Source: Perognathus longimembris pacificus (taxonomy: Eukaryota; Chordata; Mammalia; Rodentia; Heteromyidae). Taken from it: DNA of 64,000 nt. The stretch's first letter is position 1, and every line of letters starts with the position of its first letter. Both the position numbers and the translations under genes were made by a program. The notes under the pieces were generated by a model. It was not told where the DNA came from and did no database searches. It worked only from the letters and a program-made list of their open reading frames with translations. The stretch is taken from contig NC_063166.1 of NCBI RefSeq assembly GCF_023159225.1, forward strand, positions 72,976,575 through 73,040,574. Direction: 5' to 3'. Shown here one piece after another: positions 34,236 through 46,211 of the stretch.

Positions 34236-34350
34236 CTTATCTACAATTAGCCAGCAAAAAGCCAGAAGTGGAGCTATGGCTCAAGTAGCAAAGTGCCAGC
34301 CTGAGCAAAAGAGTTAAGAGACAGCACCTAGGCCTTGAATTTAAGCCCCT
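34236..34350 (+). mobile_element. B1-Geo SINE, right half (split)
   Basis: Resumes with CTTATCTACAATTAGCC, then the Geo half (GCTATGGCTCAAGTAGC, 'ttgaatttaagcccc'). A CA array follows. Confidence 0.85.
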
Positions 34351-34376
34351 GTACCATTGGGCACACAGGCACACAA

Positions 34377-34378
<2 letters not shown>

Positions 34379-34410
<32 letters not shown>
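34379..34410. repeat. (AC)n microsatellite at SINE tail
   Basis: About 16 AC units just after the B1-Geo right half. Confidence 0.95.
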
Positions 34411-34414
<4 letters not shown>

Positions 34415-34493
34415 ATCAAGTTACTCATTGCTTCAGCTAATATTTCCTAAGCACTTACTCAAAGTGAAGCCTGTAATCCCTGCTCTCAATGAC

Positions 34494-34555
34494 ATTGGTT
34501 GTCTAGTACATTGATAATTGGTTGTCTAGTGTGATGACATGTGTTGTCTAGTGGC
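34494..34555 (+). repeat. Three loose copies of TTGTCTAGT unit
   Basis: TTGGTTGTCTAGT occurs twice and GTGTTGTCTAGT once, spaced about 22-24 bp apart. A small decayed tandem repeat. Confidence 0.6.
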
Positions 34556-34902
34556 CAATTTCTTCCTGAGTAATTCTGAGCATGGTTCTTAACCAAGCTG
34601 GCTTTCTTTGCCCCTGAAATTTCAAACACAGAGTGCCTTCAGCCTCTGTTTCTTCCAGCATTGCAAGGTGGAGATGCCGGAGTTAGGATTTCGAGGACAG
34701 GGTCATCATCTTGGACTTTATTTGCTCAAAAACATCTTCTACTATACAGTCATATCTGGGTGATCAGAGTTAGATCTCCTAGGGCAACCCTTCCAGCTCA
34801 CTTGGCCAAGGGCCTTGCAGGATGCTTGCCTACTCCTGAAGAATTTGGAGGATAGACATATAGGCAGAAGCACTGCCCTTCCCAGTTCATGGAGTAGATG
34901 TG

Positions 34903-35060
34903 CCCCCACACATAGACACATGGGGTACACATTGGTAATTACATATACACCTATGCCCTCACACAGGGATACGCATGTGTGCACAGGCATGTGCATGCCA
35001 TTGTGGACATGTACACATAGGAACACACACTTGCCCACACATAGGCACACACATGTACAG
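34903..35060. repeat. Degenerate CA-rich repeat
   Basis: Scattered CACA, CATG and TACACAT units. The 143-codon minus-strand frame over it (34742-35173) is largely a reading of this repeat. Confidence 0.6.
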
Positions 35061-35926
35061 GGGTGACAGCTGTGATCTCGGCCCATGGGGGAGCAAGACG
35101 TGAGAACAGAAATAGACTTCACCTGAGTCAGAGGATGAGTCAGAATGTTCTGTAGAGCTTCAGAAGGGAACAACAGGAGGGGCTGCTGGTGGGGAAAGGA
35201 GCCAGGTCCCCCAGGGGAGAAGGAGGGAGAGAATGGGAAGATTTCCCAGGCTTTGAGCCAGGGAAGAATATCCTGAAAGGAATGGAGCCCACCACCTCAC
35301 CAAATCTGTGCCCAAGGGTATCCTGTACCAGGAGTGCAAAGTACAGGAGAAATAGGGAGGGGAACTTTGTGGGGAGCAAGTAGGTAAGGATTCAGGTGGG
35401 GTGTACAGAGCCTATTCTGTAAGCATACCAAACTCCTATAGCTATCTGCTTCTGCAGAAGCTCAGTCTTAGAATCTCTTGCTGCAATAGCCTGCTAAGAG
35501 AAGGGGATGTGTTGACTAGTCATGCTGAACTGGGGAAAGTAAGGGAAATTCAATGCTGAGTTTCTGCATTGACTGAAATGAACTACATAGGATTGGCTTT
35601 CCATGGCAGTGCCCCAAAAGACCTAGATAGTGTGTAGGTCTAGGTAGCCCTGCGTCATTCGTGTATATAAGTTTGGTCATGGCTGGGAACCAACTACACA
35701 GGACTCTCAGAGCTCAGGAGAGCTCTTCAAACCATCCTTCTCCAGGTGAGCTTTTGGCATAATGTGGTAGGCAGGCAGGACAGGGATGCCCTCAGAAGGA
35801 AACAGGGGCCAGCCATAAAGGGGGCAGCCGAGGGTGATTAGCATCAAATCACCAAAGAGGGGTGAGTTTGGAGTGTCTTAACAGATCCAGAAAGACCTGA
35901 AGTTGTTTCTACAACATGGTGTTGAC
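35061..35926. other. Unannotated stretch, no gene
   Basis: No recognised repeat or exon. Confidence 0.4.
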
Positions 35927-36138
35927 TTTTTTTTTTTTTTTTTTTTGCCAGTCCTGGGGCTTGGACTGAGGGCCTGAGCACTGTCCCTGGCTTCTTTTTG
36001 CTCAAGGCTAGCACTCTGCCACTTGAGCCACAGCGCCCCTTCTGGCCATTTTCTGTATATGTGGTGCTGGGGAATTGAACCCAGGGCTTCATGTATAGGA
36101 GGCAAGCACTCTTGCCACTAGGCCGTATCCCCAGCCCC
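35927..36138 (-). mobile_element. IDL-Geo dimeric SINE
   Basis: A T-run from about 35927, body about 35947-36138, ending CGTATCCCCAGCCCC. The ID half has GAACCCAGGGCTTCATGTAT (older variant). The flanks ACTTTTTT.. on both sides suggest insertion in a T-rich site, so the exact duplication cannot be delimited. Confidence 0.9.
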
Positions 36139-36213
36139 ACTTTTTTTTTTTTTAATGTATCTCCTGGACCTGAATCCAGGCTGCCATTTTTCAGGGCTAA
36201 TTTCAGGACCCAA

Positions 36214-36214
36214 G

Positions 36215-36246
<32 letters not shown>

Positions 36247-36310
36247 CAGACAGAGGCAGAGAGACAGAGAGAGACAGAGAGAGAGACACACCAAGAGAGA
36301 GAAAGAGATC
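36214..36310. repeat. (GA/GACA)n simple repeat
   Basis: Mixture of GAGA, GACA and GAGACA units. The 80-codon plus-strand and 101-codon minus-strand frames here are repeat readings. Confidence 0.95.
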
Positions 36311-37329
36311 CTAAAAGTAGCCTGAAGCCCTAGCCATACATGGATGGGAGAAACCGAGTCAGCAGACATTTCCCCTCCCGCTCCCCCTTCATCTGCCACC
36401 TCAGCTCTCACTGCACACATCACTCTCAGGTGACCCCAGTCTTAGGTTGAGTCCCCCCCATGGCCTTGAGATTGGAGGGTGCCCCCAAGAGAATTAACTT
36501 CCTGCCAGCCCCCTCCCCATAGACCCACAAGGCAGCCATGGGGCCGACTGAAGACAGATGTAGAGAGCACCGAGTCAGATGTGGGAGAACAGCAGGGTTC
36601 CGGCAGTGCGGCTGGAACCTGTGGTGGAGACCTGGAGAATCTGCCTCCCCCTCTACAGCCTCTGGCTATACTAACGCACATGTCCAGAATGGTCACCATA
36701 CTTTTAAACTCATCTCCCTCCGCTCTTCACATCAAAAGTCCATATTCTCATGAGCAGCCATATTGGTTTCCTTGCCATTCCCAGAAATGGCCAAGCTAAA
36801 GATCCTTTGTCCTTGTTCATGCCTCTGTAAGGAACTCCATGTCTGCAGTTGTTGAACAAACCTCTTACGTCCTCACCCTGGCAAAAGTATTCCTACTTTA
36901 GGAGTTCTTCCCTGGCTAACCCATTTGAAGTCAGACGACCCTGTATGTTCCTTCATATCACAGTAGTTGGCTGGTAAATGTTGGCAAAGAATCCTCAGAG
37001 AAAAAATAAAAGCTCTGATTTGTTTGCCTGTTCTCATGGTGTATATCTTCCCCTGTGGTCAAGGTCAAGCTAAAGATGGAAGGTCACAGAAGGTGAAGCA
37101 GGAGAAAATATAGAGTAACACATTGTGATGTGTTATTTCCACCACACAGATATAATAGGAGTCATTAACCTCAAGAGCACAGAGAGTGGTGAAATAATTA
37201 AGCAGTGATGTTTTCACTTAATCTTCATTTTGATATAAATTTATTTAATTATAAATCTGTATACCTTGTCCTAATGGCTGTGTTTTTTAACAACTTGCTC
37301 ACAAAATCCCTGAAAATTTAACAGTTGAC
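36311..37329. other. Unannotated stretch; candidate regulatory DNA
   Basis: Open frame 36479-36799 (106 codons) has no recognised motif. Segment 37130-37330 is AT-rich with GAAATAATTAAG and TTTAATTATAAA motifs and no recognised repeat. Regulatory function is a guess. Confidence 0.25.
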
Positions 37330-37565
37330 TCCCTCGAGCTGATATGACTCATCTTTCATTCATATTACCACACTCTTTCCTTCTGTGCACCTTTTCAGAC
37401 ATGTAATGTGTTTCCTCCTTGCTTTATTTAGACTAGCCCTCTCAAGTGTGTGTTCACTGGTAATGGAAGCTATGACTGAGATATTTTCAGTTGCTTCCTT
37501 AAGAATCCAGCACAATGCCTAGCCCACAGTAGGAATTCAATGAATATTTGTTGAGTGAATGTGTC
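37330..37565 (+). repeat. L2 LINE 3' end
   Basis: 'aatccagcacaatgcctagc', 'ccacagtaggaattcaatga' and 'atatttgttgagtgaatg' are the typical L2 3' terminus. Confidence 0.65.
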
Positions 37566-38194
37566 AACGGAAGCATGAATGAATAGGTCCATGAGATTGA
37601 TGGATGTCATGGGGTTGGACATCTCTGCCGAGAACTGAGGATAGAACACTCACCTTGAGTGACCCACCTTGAATCCTATAAATCTTGGGGTGCTAATAAC
37701 AGGGTACATGGAAATCAGTTACAAGTGAGAAGGACAGGCCCAGAGAAATGCCAATATGGAGAAGGTAGGCAGTGGCAGGAGAGACGAATTTGGAATCGTT
37801 GATGAAGGTTCTCGAGCAACCAAAGATCTCCTCTGTGGGGCTTTATCTGCCTCCTTGCTGCTCAGGAGTAAGACACACTCAGAGCCAGCCCAGTTCTCTT
37901 TCTTCACCTTCTTCGTAGAGGTCTTAGGTGAGAGAATTGAACAGGTAATCTGGGTACCAAAGATTGCTACTTCTTCTCTACCTGCAAATATCTGAGATCT
38001 CAATCACTGGTGACTATCAGACAAGGTGTCCCCTATACACACAGATAACCAAGGACATGGAAAAGCATCGCAGCCTGAGCTTATAGGCTCCCCAGTGTGT
38101 GTCCCACCCACTGCCTGCCCCGCCCTAGTGATTCCCTAATGCACAGGCAACACCTGGCTCCACCTGTCTGTCTGCAGTGCCCAGCATGGAGCTG
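37566..38194. other. Unannotated stretch, no gene
   Basis: Two opposing frames (37719-38003 minus, 37756-37995 plus) overlap almost fully. No motif supports either. Confidence 0.4.
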
Positions 38195-38226
38195 GCATGG
38201 GTGGGGGTGGGGCAGGGGGTGGGGGA
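38195..38226 (+). repeat. G-quadruplex-type motif
   Basis: Five runs of three or more G separated by one or two bases (GGGTGGGGGTGGGGCAGGGG...). Confidence 0.8.
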
Positions 38227-38359
38227 GAATAGCCCCAGAGGCTGCTTGCAGCATGAACGGCCAGTGAGTAAGGCAACTTCCCAGCAGAGCAGATATGAAT
38301 CAGCAGCTTTTCCCACTTGCACCAGTGTCAGGCCTGGCACTGGGAAAGAGCACAGAGTA

Positions 38360-38590
38360 TACCATGCCAGCTCTGCCCTTGACTGACACCCAGGGCAGTG
38401 AAAGAACCCAGCCCCAGAGTCAGCCAGACTGGAGCCACACGCCAGCTCTGTCTGTGGCTTGGGCCTTCATTTCCTCATCTGTACAATGGGGATAAATCAT
38501 CCGAGCATCGCTCTCCAAGTACCCGGAAGAGTCAGTGACTGACTGCAATGAAGAGCCTTGCAAACTTCTGGAAACAGTGAGAACTCAAGA
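38360..38590 (+). repeat. MIR SINE, fairly complete
   Basis: 'ccttcatttcctcatctgta' and CAATGGGGATAAATCATCC are preceded by 'gactggagccacacgccagc'. This is one of the best-preserved MIR copies here. Confidence 0.7.
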
Positions 38591-39567
<977 letters not shown>

Positions 39568-39882
39568 AAAAACACGGATGTGACTTCCCACATTTCCTGA
39601 GGATCAGATCCACGAGCATTCACAACATTCATTAAATGGGCTCGAGGGGATTCCTTAGTCGTAATGAGAATCATTTGGGTACATTCAACATCCACTGGGC
39701 CCAGACCTTCATCATTTCATCTACTCGCCCTCCCCTCCCCTGCAAGAAGCACCCTGCAAAGAGAGCATAGGATGGGAAATGTTGCTCAGAGAAGAGGGTT
39801 GATCTTTCAAATTTCATGCAGTCCCCTGAGAGCTGCAGGAACTGAGACGTGAACTCGATTCCCATCAAATCCAGAGTTTCCT

Positions 39883-39895
39883 CCCCCCCCCCCCC
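39883..39895. repeat. C-run
   Basis: Thirteen consecutive C. Length is uncertain because such runs are error-prone. Confidence 0.8.
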
Positions 39896-40069
39896 AATGT
39901 AGGAATGCTGTCATATGCACTGATCATGTGACTCTTCCAAGTAAGGATTCGGAAGCAACTTTCAACAACCTTGAGGCTAACTGATACCCAGGTGCGTACC
40001 ATGTGCCCAGTTCCACAACAAGTGCCACCTGGGATTTTTCTCATTTGGTCCAATTGCCCCTCCACTTTT

Positions 40070-40200
40070 CTGCTGGAACTGTGATGTAGAAAGGTTAAAT
40101 AACTTCTCCAGTACCTCCCAAGCACTGGTCAGTAGAGCTGAAGCTCAAGTCCAAGTAGATGGCTCTAGAGTCTCAGTTCCTGCCTCTGTTTCCTCCCAAT
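40070..40200 (-). repeat. MIR SINE fragment
   Basis: 'gaactgtgatgtagaaaggt' followed by 'taaataacttctccagtacc' and 'gtagagctgaagctcaagt' match reverse MIR. Confidence 0.55.
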
Positions 40201-40879
40201 GCTTCCTCTCATCAAGGCCAGGCCTGCTTCTTATGTCTGTGGTCAGTCTGTTATTTTCCTTTTGGGAAGGCTGGAGCTCAGAGGCCTTAGAAGCTTAGCC
40301 CAGGGAGACAGTCTGAGACTTTGACCTGGTGTCAACATCAGAGCTGAAAATTGCTTCACACCGAGCCCAAGAGGAACAAGAAAGTCTAACTTCTCCCCTT
40401 ACCCTGGGAAAATGTTCCTTTTCTAAATAAAGCAAGGCCAAAGCATGAGGATGGCATGTCAGGCCCTCTCTACCCCTGCCCTTCCCTGTGCTTTGGCTCA
40501 TCATGAAGGCTATCTTGAAAGAGGAACACTTGTTCATGCTCAGTTTTCTAACCAAGGATCTGAGAGACTTCCCTAAAGAAAAGGACCAAGTTCCAGGACC
40601 CAGCATAGCCTGGGAAGGCTGGTTCTCTACTGTGTAATACACACACACACAAAAAAAGATAGTTCTTTGTAATATAAAAACAAATCAGGTCAGCCAGAGC
40701 AAGTGAGACTTTTCATTTTGCATGTTCATTGAAGTATTATTGAAAAATATGGCTTTAGAAAAGCTTGCTTATTAGACATTTAGAGTCTTCTAGAAGGTAT
40801 TTAAAAAAAAAACTCACATAAGCTTTACAACATACCTTATCAGAAAAATGATTAATGGGTATCATAATCCAAATGAATA

Positions 40880-41055
40880 TGAAGTCAGACTACTGACTTT
40901 CTATCCAGACTTGGAGTCTGTCCCATCGGGTGACCTTGACATGTTACCTAAGCACTTGGAGGCTATTTCCTCATCTGCATGATGAGAGTAGTAATGATGC
41001 CAACCTCACTGGGTGGCTGTGGAGAGTCTGTGATAGAACACAGTGAAAACATTTT
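40880..41055 (+). repeat. MIR SINE fragment
   Basis: 'ggtgaccttgacatgttacc', 'gctatttcctcatctgcatg', 'gatgagagtagtaatgatgc' match MIR. Confidence 0.65.
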
Positions 41056-41074
41056 AATTGCCTAATAAACAAAT

Positions 41075-41651
41075 TCAGCAAAGTTGCAGCACACAGGATC
41101 AACATGCAAAAAGCACCTGGATTTCTACACACAATGAATGAACAATCCCAAAAGAAAATGATTTTTAGAAGGTTTTATTTAGCAGGAGGGCGGGGGGACA
41201 AAGAAGCACAGTACACTGCCAACGGAAGTTTTAAAGAAGACATCCTATTGCCTGTGGGTTAGAAGACCTCCTATCTGTATCACCCAAAGCCAGATTCAAG
41301 GCAACCCCTATCGGATCCCAAAAGCACTTAAGCAGCCAAAACAATTTTGAAAACGAACAAATTTGGAGAGTTTTGTTTCCTGATTTCAGAACAAAGACCA
41401 AAAACTACAGTAATAAAAATGTGATTATAGACAGACATAGAAACCAGCAGAATAAAATTAAGGAACCAAAAATAAGCCCTACCTAGCATGTGGGCAGATG
41501 ATCTTTGAAATGGTACTAAGAGCAGTCAGTGGGTAAAGGGACACCTAAGCCACAGTGCTGTTGGGGAAAACAGAAGAAAATGAAGTTGGACTTCTACCTT
41601 AAACCATAATTTAAAAAATTAACTTAATGTAAGTTAAAGACCTAAATATAG
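41075..41651 (+). mobile_element. Old LINE-1, ORF2 fragment (part 1)
   Basis: AATTCAGCAAAGTTGCAGCA near the start, and 'gaagacatcctattgcctgt' and 'agattcaaggcaacccctat' are old L1 ORF2 blocks. No open frame is left. It is interrupted by the younger L1 inserted at 41652 and resumes at 42864. Confidence 0.75.
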
Positions 41652-42863
41652 ACAGCCAACCATATGGGAAAGGATCTTCACCAGCACAGCAACAGACAAA
41701 GGCCTAATATCCATCATCTACAGAGAACTCAAAAAACTAACCCCCTCCAAACCCAGTAAATCAATTATTAAATGGGCAAAGGAGCTAAAGAGAGACTTCA
41801 CAGGAGAAGAGATAAAAATGGCAAAGAAACATATGAGGAAATGTTCAACATTCCTGGCAGTAAAGGAAATACAGATAAAAACAAACCTGAGATATCACCT
41901 CACTCCAGTTAGAATGGCCTATACTCTGATCTCAGGCAACAACAAATGCTGAAGGGGATGCGAGGAAAGAGGAACGCTTCTCCACTGTTGGTGGGAGTGC
42001 AAATTAGTACAACCACTTTGGAGAACAGTATGGGGGTTCCTCAAAAAGCTCAGCATAGACATACCCTATGACCCAGCCATACCATTCCTAGGCATCTATA
42101 CTGAACAACAGGTCTCAGGATATCAAAAAGACATCTGCACATCCGTGTTTATCGCTGCACAATTCACAATAGATAAAATATGGAAACAACCCAAATGCCC
42201 CTTTACAGATGAATGGATCCAAAAAATGTGGTAGCTATACACAATGGAATACTACATAGCGATTAGAAATGATAAAATATTGGTATTCACAGTGAAATGG
42301 TCAGAACTTGAACAAATAATGTTGAGCGAGACAAGCCTAGAACACAGAGAACAAAGGGGCATGGTTTCCTTGATATGTGACTGTTGGGGGTGGCGGTGGG
42401 GGGGGGGCGGGACAGTAGAGACCAGGTCTGTGAAACAAAAAACTTCTTGTCAAATGGTATTTCCACAGGTTTGGGTCAGCGACCTTACATTATGTATCTA
42501 AAAACCAAACAACTATTAAACATAAAAAGGTCTAAAATAGACCTATCAGTAGATCACAATAGCTCAACAGCTATGTATATATGATCATATAAGACAAGGA
42601 TAAGCAAACGCTTATTGTTGACGTTATATTTAAAGTTCTAGGTGAATTTCCTTTGGCGTACGCCATGTGGCTACTGCATATGATTTTGGTACACTTGGTA
42701 TTGTATATATGCCTACCTGATCTAGGGAAGAGAAAGAAAAACGAGGGTGTAAGATATCACAAGAAATGTACTCACTGCCCTATTATGTTACTGTACCCAT
42801 TTTTCACAACACCTTATCAACAAAATTTAATTAATAAAAAATTTTAAAAAGACCTAAATATAG
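41636..42863 (+). mobile_element. Younger LINE-1, 5'-truncated, with target duplication
   Basis: Body 41652-42847. It carries the C-terminal part of ORF2 ('ttggtgggagtgcaaattag', 'atggaatactacatagcgat') and a 3'UTR with a G-rich tract at about 42388-42412, ending in an A/T-rich tail. Exact 16-bp duplications AAAGACCTAAATATAG at 41636-41651 and 42848-42863 prove that it inserted into the older L1. Frame breaks make it inactive. Confidence 0.95.
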
Positions 42864-43022
42864 GATTTAAAACTCCAAGAAGAAAATAGGGAAGCTTTGT
42901 AATTTAGGATTTGGTGATGATTTCTTGGATATGTCACCAAAATCACAGGCAACCAAAGCACAAGTAAATAAATGGGTCCATACCCAAATAGAAAAACTTC
43001 TGTGTATTGAAAGATACAATTG
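42864..43022 (+). mobile_element. Old LINE-1, part 2
   Basis: 'gatttaaaactccaagaaga' and 'cttggatatgtcaccaaaat' continue the old L1 ORF2 after the nested insertion. Confidence 0.7.
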
Positions 43023-43027
43023 AAGTG

Positions 43028-43140
43028 TAAGGTAATGGGTATGCTAATTACCCTGATTTGATCACTACATAATATATGAATTAAATAATCACAGTGAATT
43101 CCTACATGTGTGTATGAATACTATACCAATCAAAAAATAA
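43028..43140 (+). repeat. LINE-1 3'UTR-like fragment
   Basis: 'taatgggtatgctaattacc', 'tgatttgatcactacataat' and an A/T-rich end match old L1 3' termini. How it relates to parts 2 and 3 is unclear. Confidence 0.5.
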
Positions 43141-43144
43141 ATTT

Positions 43145-43366
43145 TGTGTAGTTTTTGTCAGTTGTAGAGCTTGAACTCAGAGCCTGGGTGCTGTCCCTGA
43201 GCATTTTGCCCAAGGCTACTACTCTACCACTTTGAGCCACAGCACCACTTCCTATTTCTGATGGTTCACTGGAGATAAGAGTTTCGTGGACTTTCCTTCC
43301 TGGGCTAGCTTTGACCACAATCCTCAGACCTCAGCCTCCTAAATGAGCCACCAGCACCAAGAATAA
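43145..43366 (-). mobile_element. B1-Geo dimeric SINE
   Basis: 'tagagcttgaactcagagcc' (reverse B box of the Geo half), 'ccactttgagccacagcacc', 'ttcactggagataagagttt' (linker) and the reversed B1-like head. It lies within the LINE-1 nest. Confidence 0.8.
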
Positions 43367-43394
43367 CAGTAATGCTTTTAAACAGGTTTTTATA

Positions 43395-44120
43395 TTAATT
43401 ATATATAATAAAATCATACATGTAGCTAACAAAAGGACACAATGAAAATATAATCTAGAGAATGAAATAAAATATTTGCAAATCATGTACCCAATAAACA
43501 TCAAATGTCTAGATTATATAAAGAAAGTCTACAATTGAACAAAACAAGTGTTTTTTAGATAGGTATAGATACAGATATTGGCATAGGTATTGACAGTTAA
43601 ACATTTCTACAAGGATGGTATTTTTGAAGGGCCACAAAGCATTGACATCACAAATCACTGGGAAAATGCAAAACAAAGTCACAATTAGATATTCCACTCC
43701 CAACACAATGGCTACATCCAAGAAAACGGAAATTGATGCACAGTTGTTGGTGAGAATGTAAATGGTGTCAATGTTAAGGAGAACAGAGTGGTTATTCTTT
43801 AAATAATTTAAATAGAACTACCATATGATACAACAGTCTTACTGCTAGTTATATAGCCAAAAGAACTGAAAGCAAGATCCCAAAGAAATAACTGCATACT
43901 CATGTCCAAAGCAGCATTATTCACAACAGCCAAGCCAAGTGTCCATCCACAGATGAACAGACAAATAAAACATGGATCCTACATAGAATGGAGTATTATT
44001 CATCCTTAAGAAGGAAAAAAAAAAAATCTGACCCTTGCTACACTGTGGATGACCCTTGAGAAAATCATGCTAAGTGAAATAAGCTAGTCACAATAAAAAC
44101 AATACTGTACCAAGTATGCT
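43395..44120 (+). mobile_element. Old LINE-1, ORF2 end and 3'UTR (part 3)
   Basis: 'aaataaaatatttgcaaatc', 'ttggtgagaatgtaaatggt', 'cagcattattcacaacagcc' and 'atgctaagtgaaataagcta' are successive old L1 blocks up to the 3'UTR. No frame remains. Confidence 0.85.
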
Positions 44121-44361
44121 AAAGTAGTTACATTCAGGGGCTGGGGATATAGCCTAGTGGCAAGAGTGCCTGCCTCGGATACACGAGGCCCTAGGTTCGA
44201 TTCCCCAGCGCCACATATGCAGAAAACGGCCAGAAGCGGCGCTGTGGCTCAAGTGGCAGAGTGCTAGCCTTGAGCGGGAAGAAGCCAGGGACAGTGCTCA
44301 GGCCCTGAGTCCAAGGCCCAGGACTGGCCAAAAAAAAAAAAAAAAAAAGTAGTTACATTCA
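44121..44361 (+). mobile_element. IDL-Geo dimeric SINE in LINE-1, with target duplication
   Basis: Body 44137-44345. Exact 16-bp duplications AAAGTAGTTACATTCA lie at 44121-44136 and 44346-44361. Youngest-group variants: CGGATACACGAGGCCCTAGG, GGCCAGAAGCGGCGCTG, GAGCGGGAAGAAGCC. It interrupts the old L1 3'UTR. Confidence 0.97.
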
Positions 44362-44590
44362 TAGGGACCAAAAAGAGAATGGTAGTTACCAGGACCTGGG
44401 GGTGGGGGGCGGGGGCGGAGAGAGTGGGAAGTCATTTAATGGGTACAGAGTTTCAGTTTTAGAAAATGTTAAGAAGTCCGGAGTTCTGTTACACAACAGT
44501 ACGAACACACGTCACACTAGCAAACTGTGCATTTAAAATTGTTGAGATGTATTTTTCACCACAATCAGAAACAAAAATAAAATATTGCAC
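44362..44590 (+). mobile_element. Old LINE-1, 3'UTR (part 4)
   Basis: 'agagaatggtagttaccagg' and a G-rich tract (44398-44420), then 'aaaattgttgagatgtat', end the old L1. Confidence 0.8.
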
Positions 44591-44689
44591 CTGGTATAAA
44601 ATAGGGGCTCACCTAAAAAAAAAAAAAACCCCAAGCTTTTAGAATGAAGTCCCCTTATCAAACAATTGATAAACCAATTGCTTTTTACT

Positions 44690-44895
44690 GTAGATCTTTT
44701 TTATTGTGATTGTAAAGGTGATTACAGAGGGGTTATAGTTACATAAGTCCAGTAATGAGTGTCACCCCTTCTCTGGTTTTCTCTCAGTTTTTCCTTCCTG
44801 CACCCCCCCCCACCACAACTTGTTTAATTCATTTCCAACATAGTGTCTAGTGAGTATCACTGTTACTTTGTTCACCATTTGTCCCACCAGTTTTG
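44690..44895 (-). mobile_element. LINE-1 3'-end fragment
   Basis: 'ttttattgtgattgtaaagg' and GATTACAGAGGGGTTATAG resemble the reverse L1 3' terminus seen at 34131 and 54399 but are more diverged, with a C-run (G-rich on the sense strand) at about 44803. Confidence 0.6.
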
Positions 44896-45565
44896 AGAGG
44901 CTGAATAACTTGCCCCAAATCATCTGGCTAGCAAGTAGCCATGAAGAAATTCCAACTCAGTTGTTCTAAACCCCAAATCTAACATCCTTAACTCTAAAAG
45001 CACCATAACTCACACCTGGCAGCAGTCCGAAGCAGGCTGTGAGAAAAGGAAATGTCCTTTTCTATTGACCAACCCCAAACTATCAGAAGACTGAATCCTG
45101 GATGAAGGACAGTGCTGAGCCTTCCAGACAGATCAACTTTAGACCCTCTGAACTAGCCAGGCCAAATATTCCCACAGCCATGCTGACTAGAAGGTTGACC
45201 ACTCTGCTCCTATAGTCTCCCCACCTACTTTCACCCAGGAATAAGCTTTGCCTCTTAGGACTGACATATCCTTGTAGATTTACAGCTGCAGAGGAAATAA
45301 GCCAGCTGCCTCGAGTAGACAGGAATCAGAGCATATGGTGATGAGAAGACACACTTGGAACCCAGCTCAATACTAATTCCAGCAGCTATGACAACAGGTA
45401 GAGTGGAAGTGTGAAGTGAAATCCACCAGCCATCTCTTGGAGGAAACAAACAAGAGAAAAGATATGTGAACAAAGAGGCATCAAACCTTAGGTGCACAAG
45501 CACACAGGGGCTGAGGGAGTTAACATAAACATTGGGTGAATAGAAGTTTATTCTGTTGAAAAAAG
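44896..45565. other. Mostly unannotated, no gene
   Basis: A reverse MIR-like stretch ('gaataacttgccccaaatca') occupies about 44895-45000. The rest shows no recognisable feature. Confidence 0.4.
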
Positions 45566-45780
45566 TCTGGCACTAGTGGCTCATGCCTGTAATCCTAGCT
45601 TCTCAGGGGCTGAGATCTGAGGATTGCAATTCAAAGCCAGTCCAGGCAGGGAAGTCCATGTGACTCTTATTTCCAATTAAACATGAGAAAACCAGAAGTG
45701 GTGCTGTGGCTTAAGTGGTAGAGCCCTAGGCTTGAGCTGAAGAACTCAGGGACAGTGCCCAGGCTCCACAATTGACAAAA
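45566..45780 (+). mobile_element. B1-Geo dimeric SINE
   Basis: 'ctggcactagtggctcatgc' head, 'cttatttccaattaaaca' linker, Geo half with GTGGCTTAAGTGGTAG. The B-box region of the right half is partly deleted ('cccaggctccacaattgac'). Confidence 0.85.
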
Positions 45781-46211
45781 GAAGTCACTAACTGTCAAAT
45801 TGATGCCCCACACTGTGCTAGCTACTGAGAAAGTAGCCCTTAATCTACCCTCCAGTGTAGTTAGTGGGTAGAGCAATGAATATGTCATTGTCGAACAGTG
45901 TAGGAGGAGTGGCAAGGTATGTGGATGTTTCTGGAAAGTGGGATGAAGAGGAGGGATGGGATCTGTTTTGCAGGTGGACAAATGGTGGATCTGGAATTAC
46001 ATTTGGAGAGATAAAATGTACAGGACTAGGTGGCTGATCACATCCCAAGGGAGAAGAGAGATCACCCAGGCCCCAGCATAGGCACCAAGAGGAGGAAAGG
46101 CAGGAAAGTAGGACATTTAGGAAGTCAAAAGGCAGCTTTGTTTTGGAATTAGCCCTTCACATGTGTGAGGCTGGACTAGGAATTTTGTAAGAAAAATATT
46201 AGGAAGATGTT

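Noticed and set aside
34742..35173. 143-codon Cys/His-rich minus-strand frame (zinc-finger-like at first sight)
   Set aside because: The Cys, Val and His pattern comes from a degenerate CA/TG repeat. There is no regular C2H2 spacing.
42244..42501. 85-codon frame as a small protein gene
   Set aside because: It is the last part of LINE-1 ORF2 running into the G-rich 3'UTR of a 5'-truncated, inactive element.
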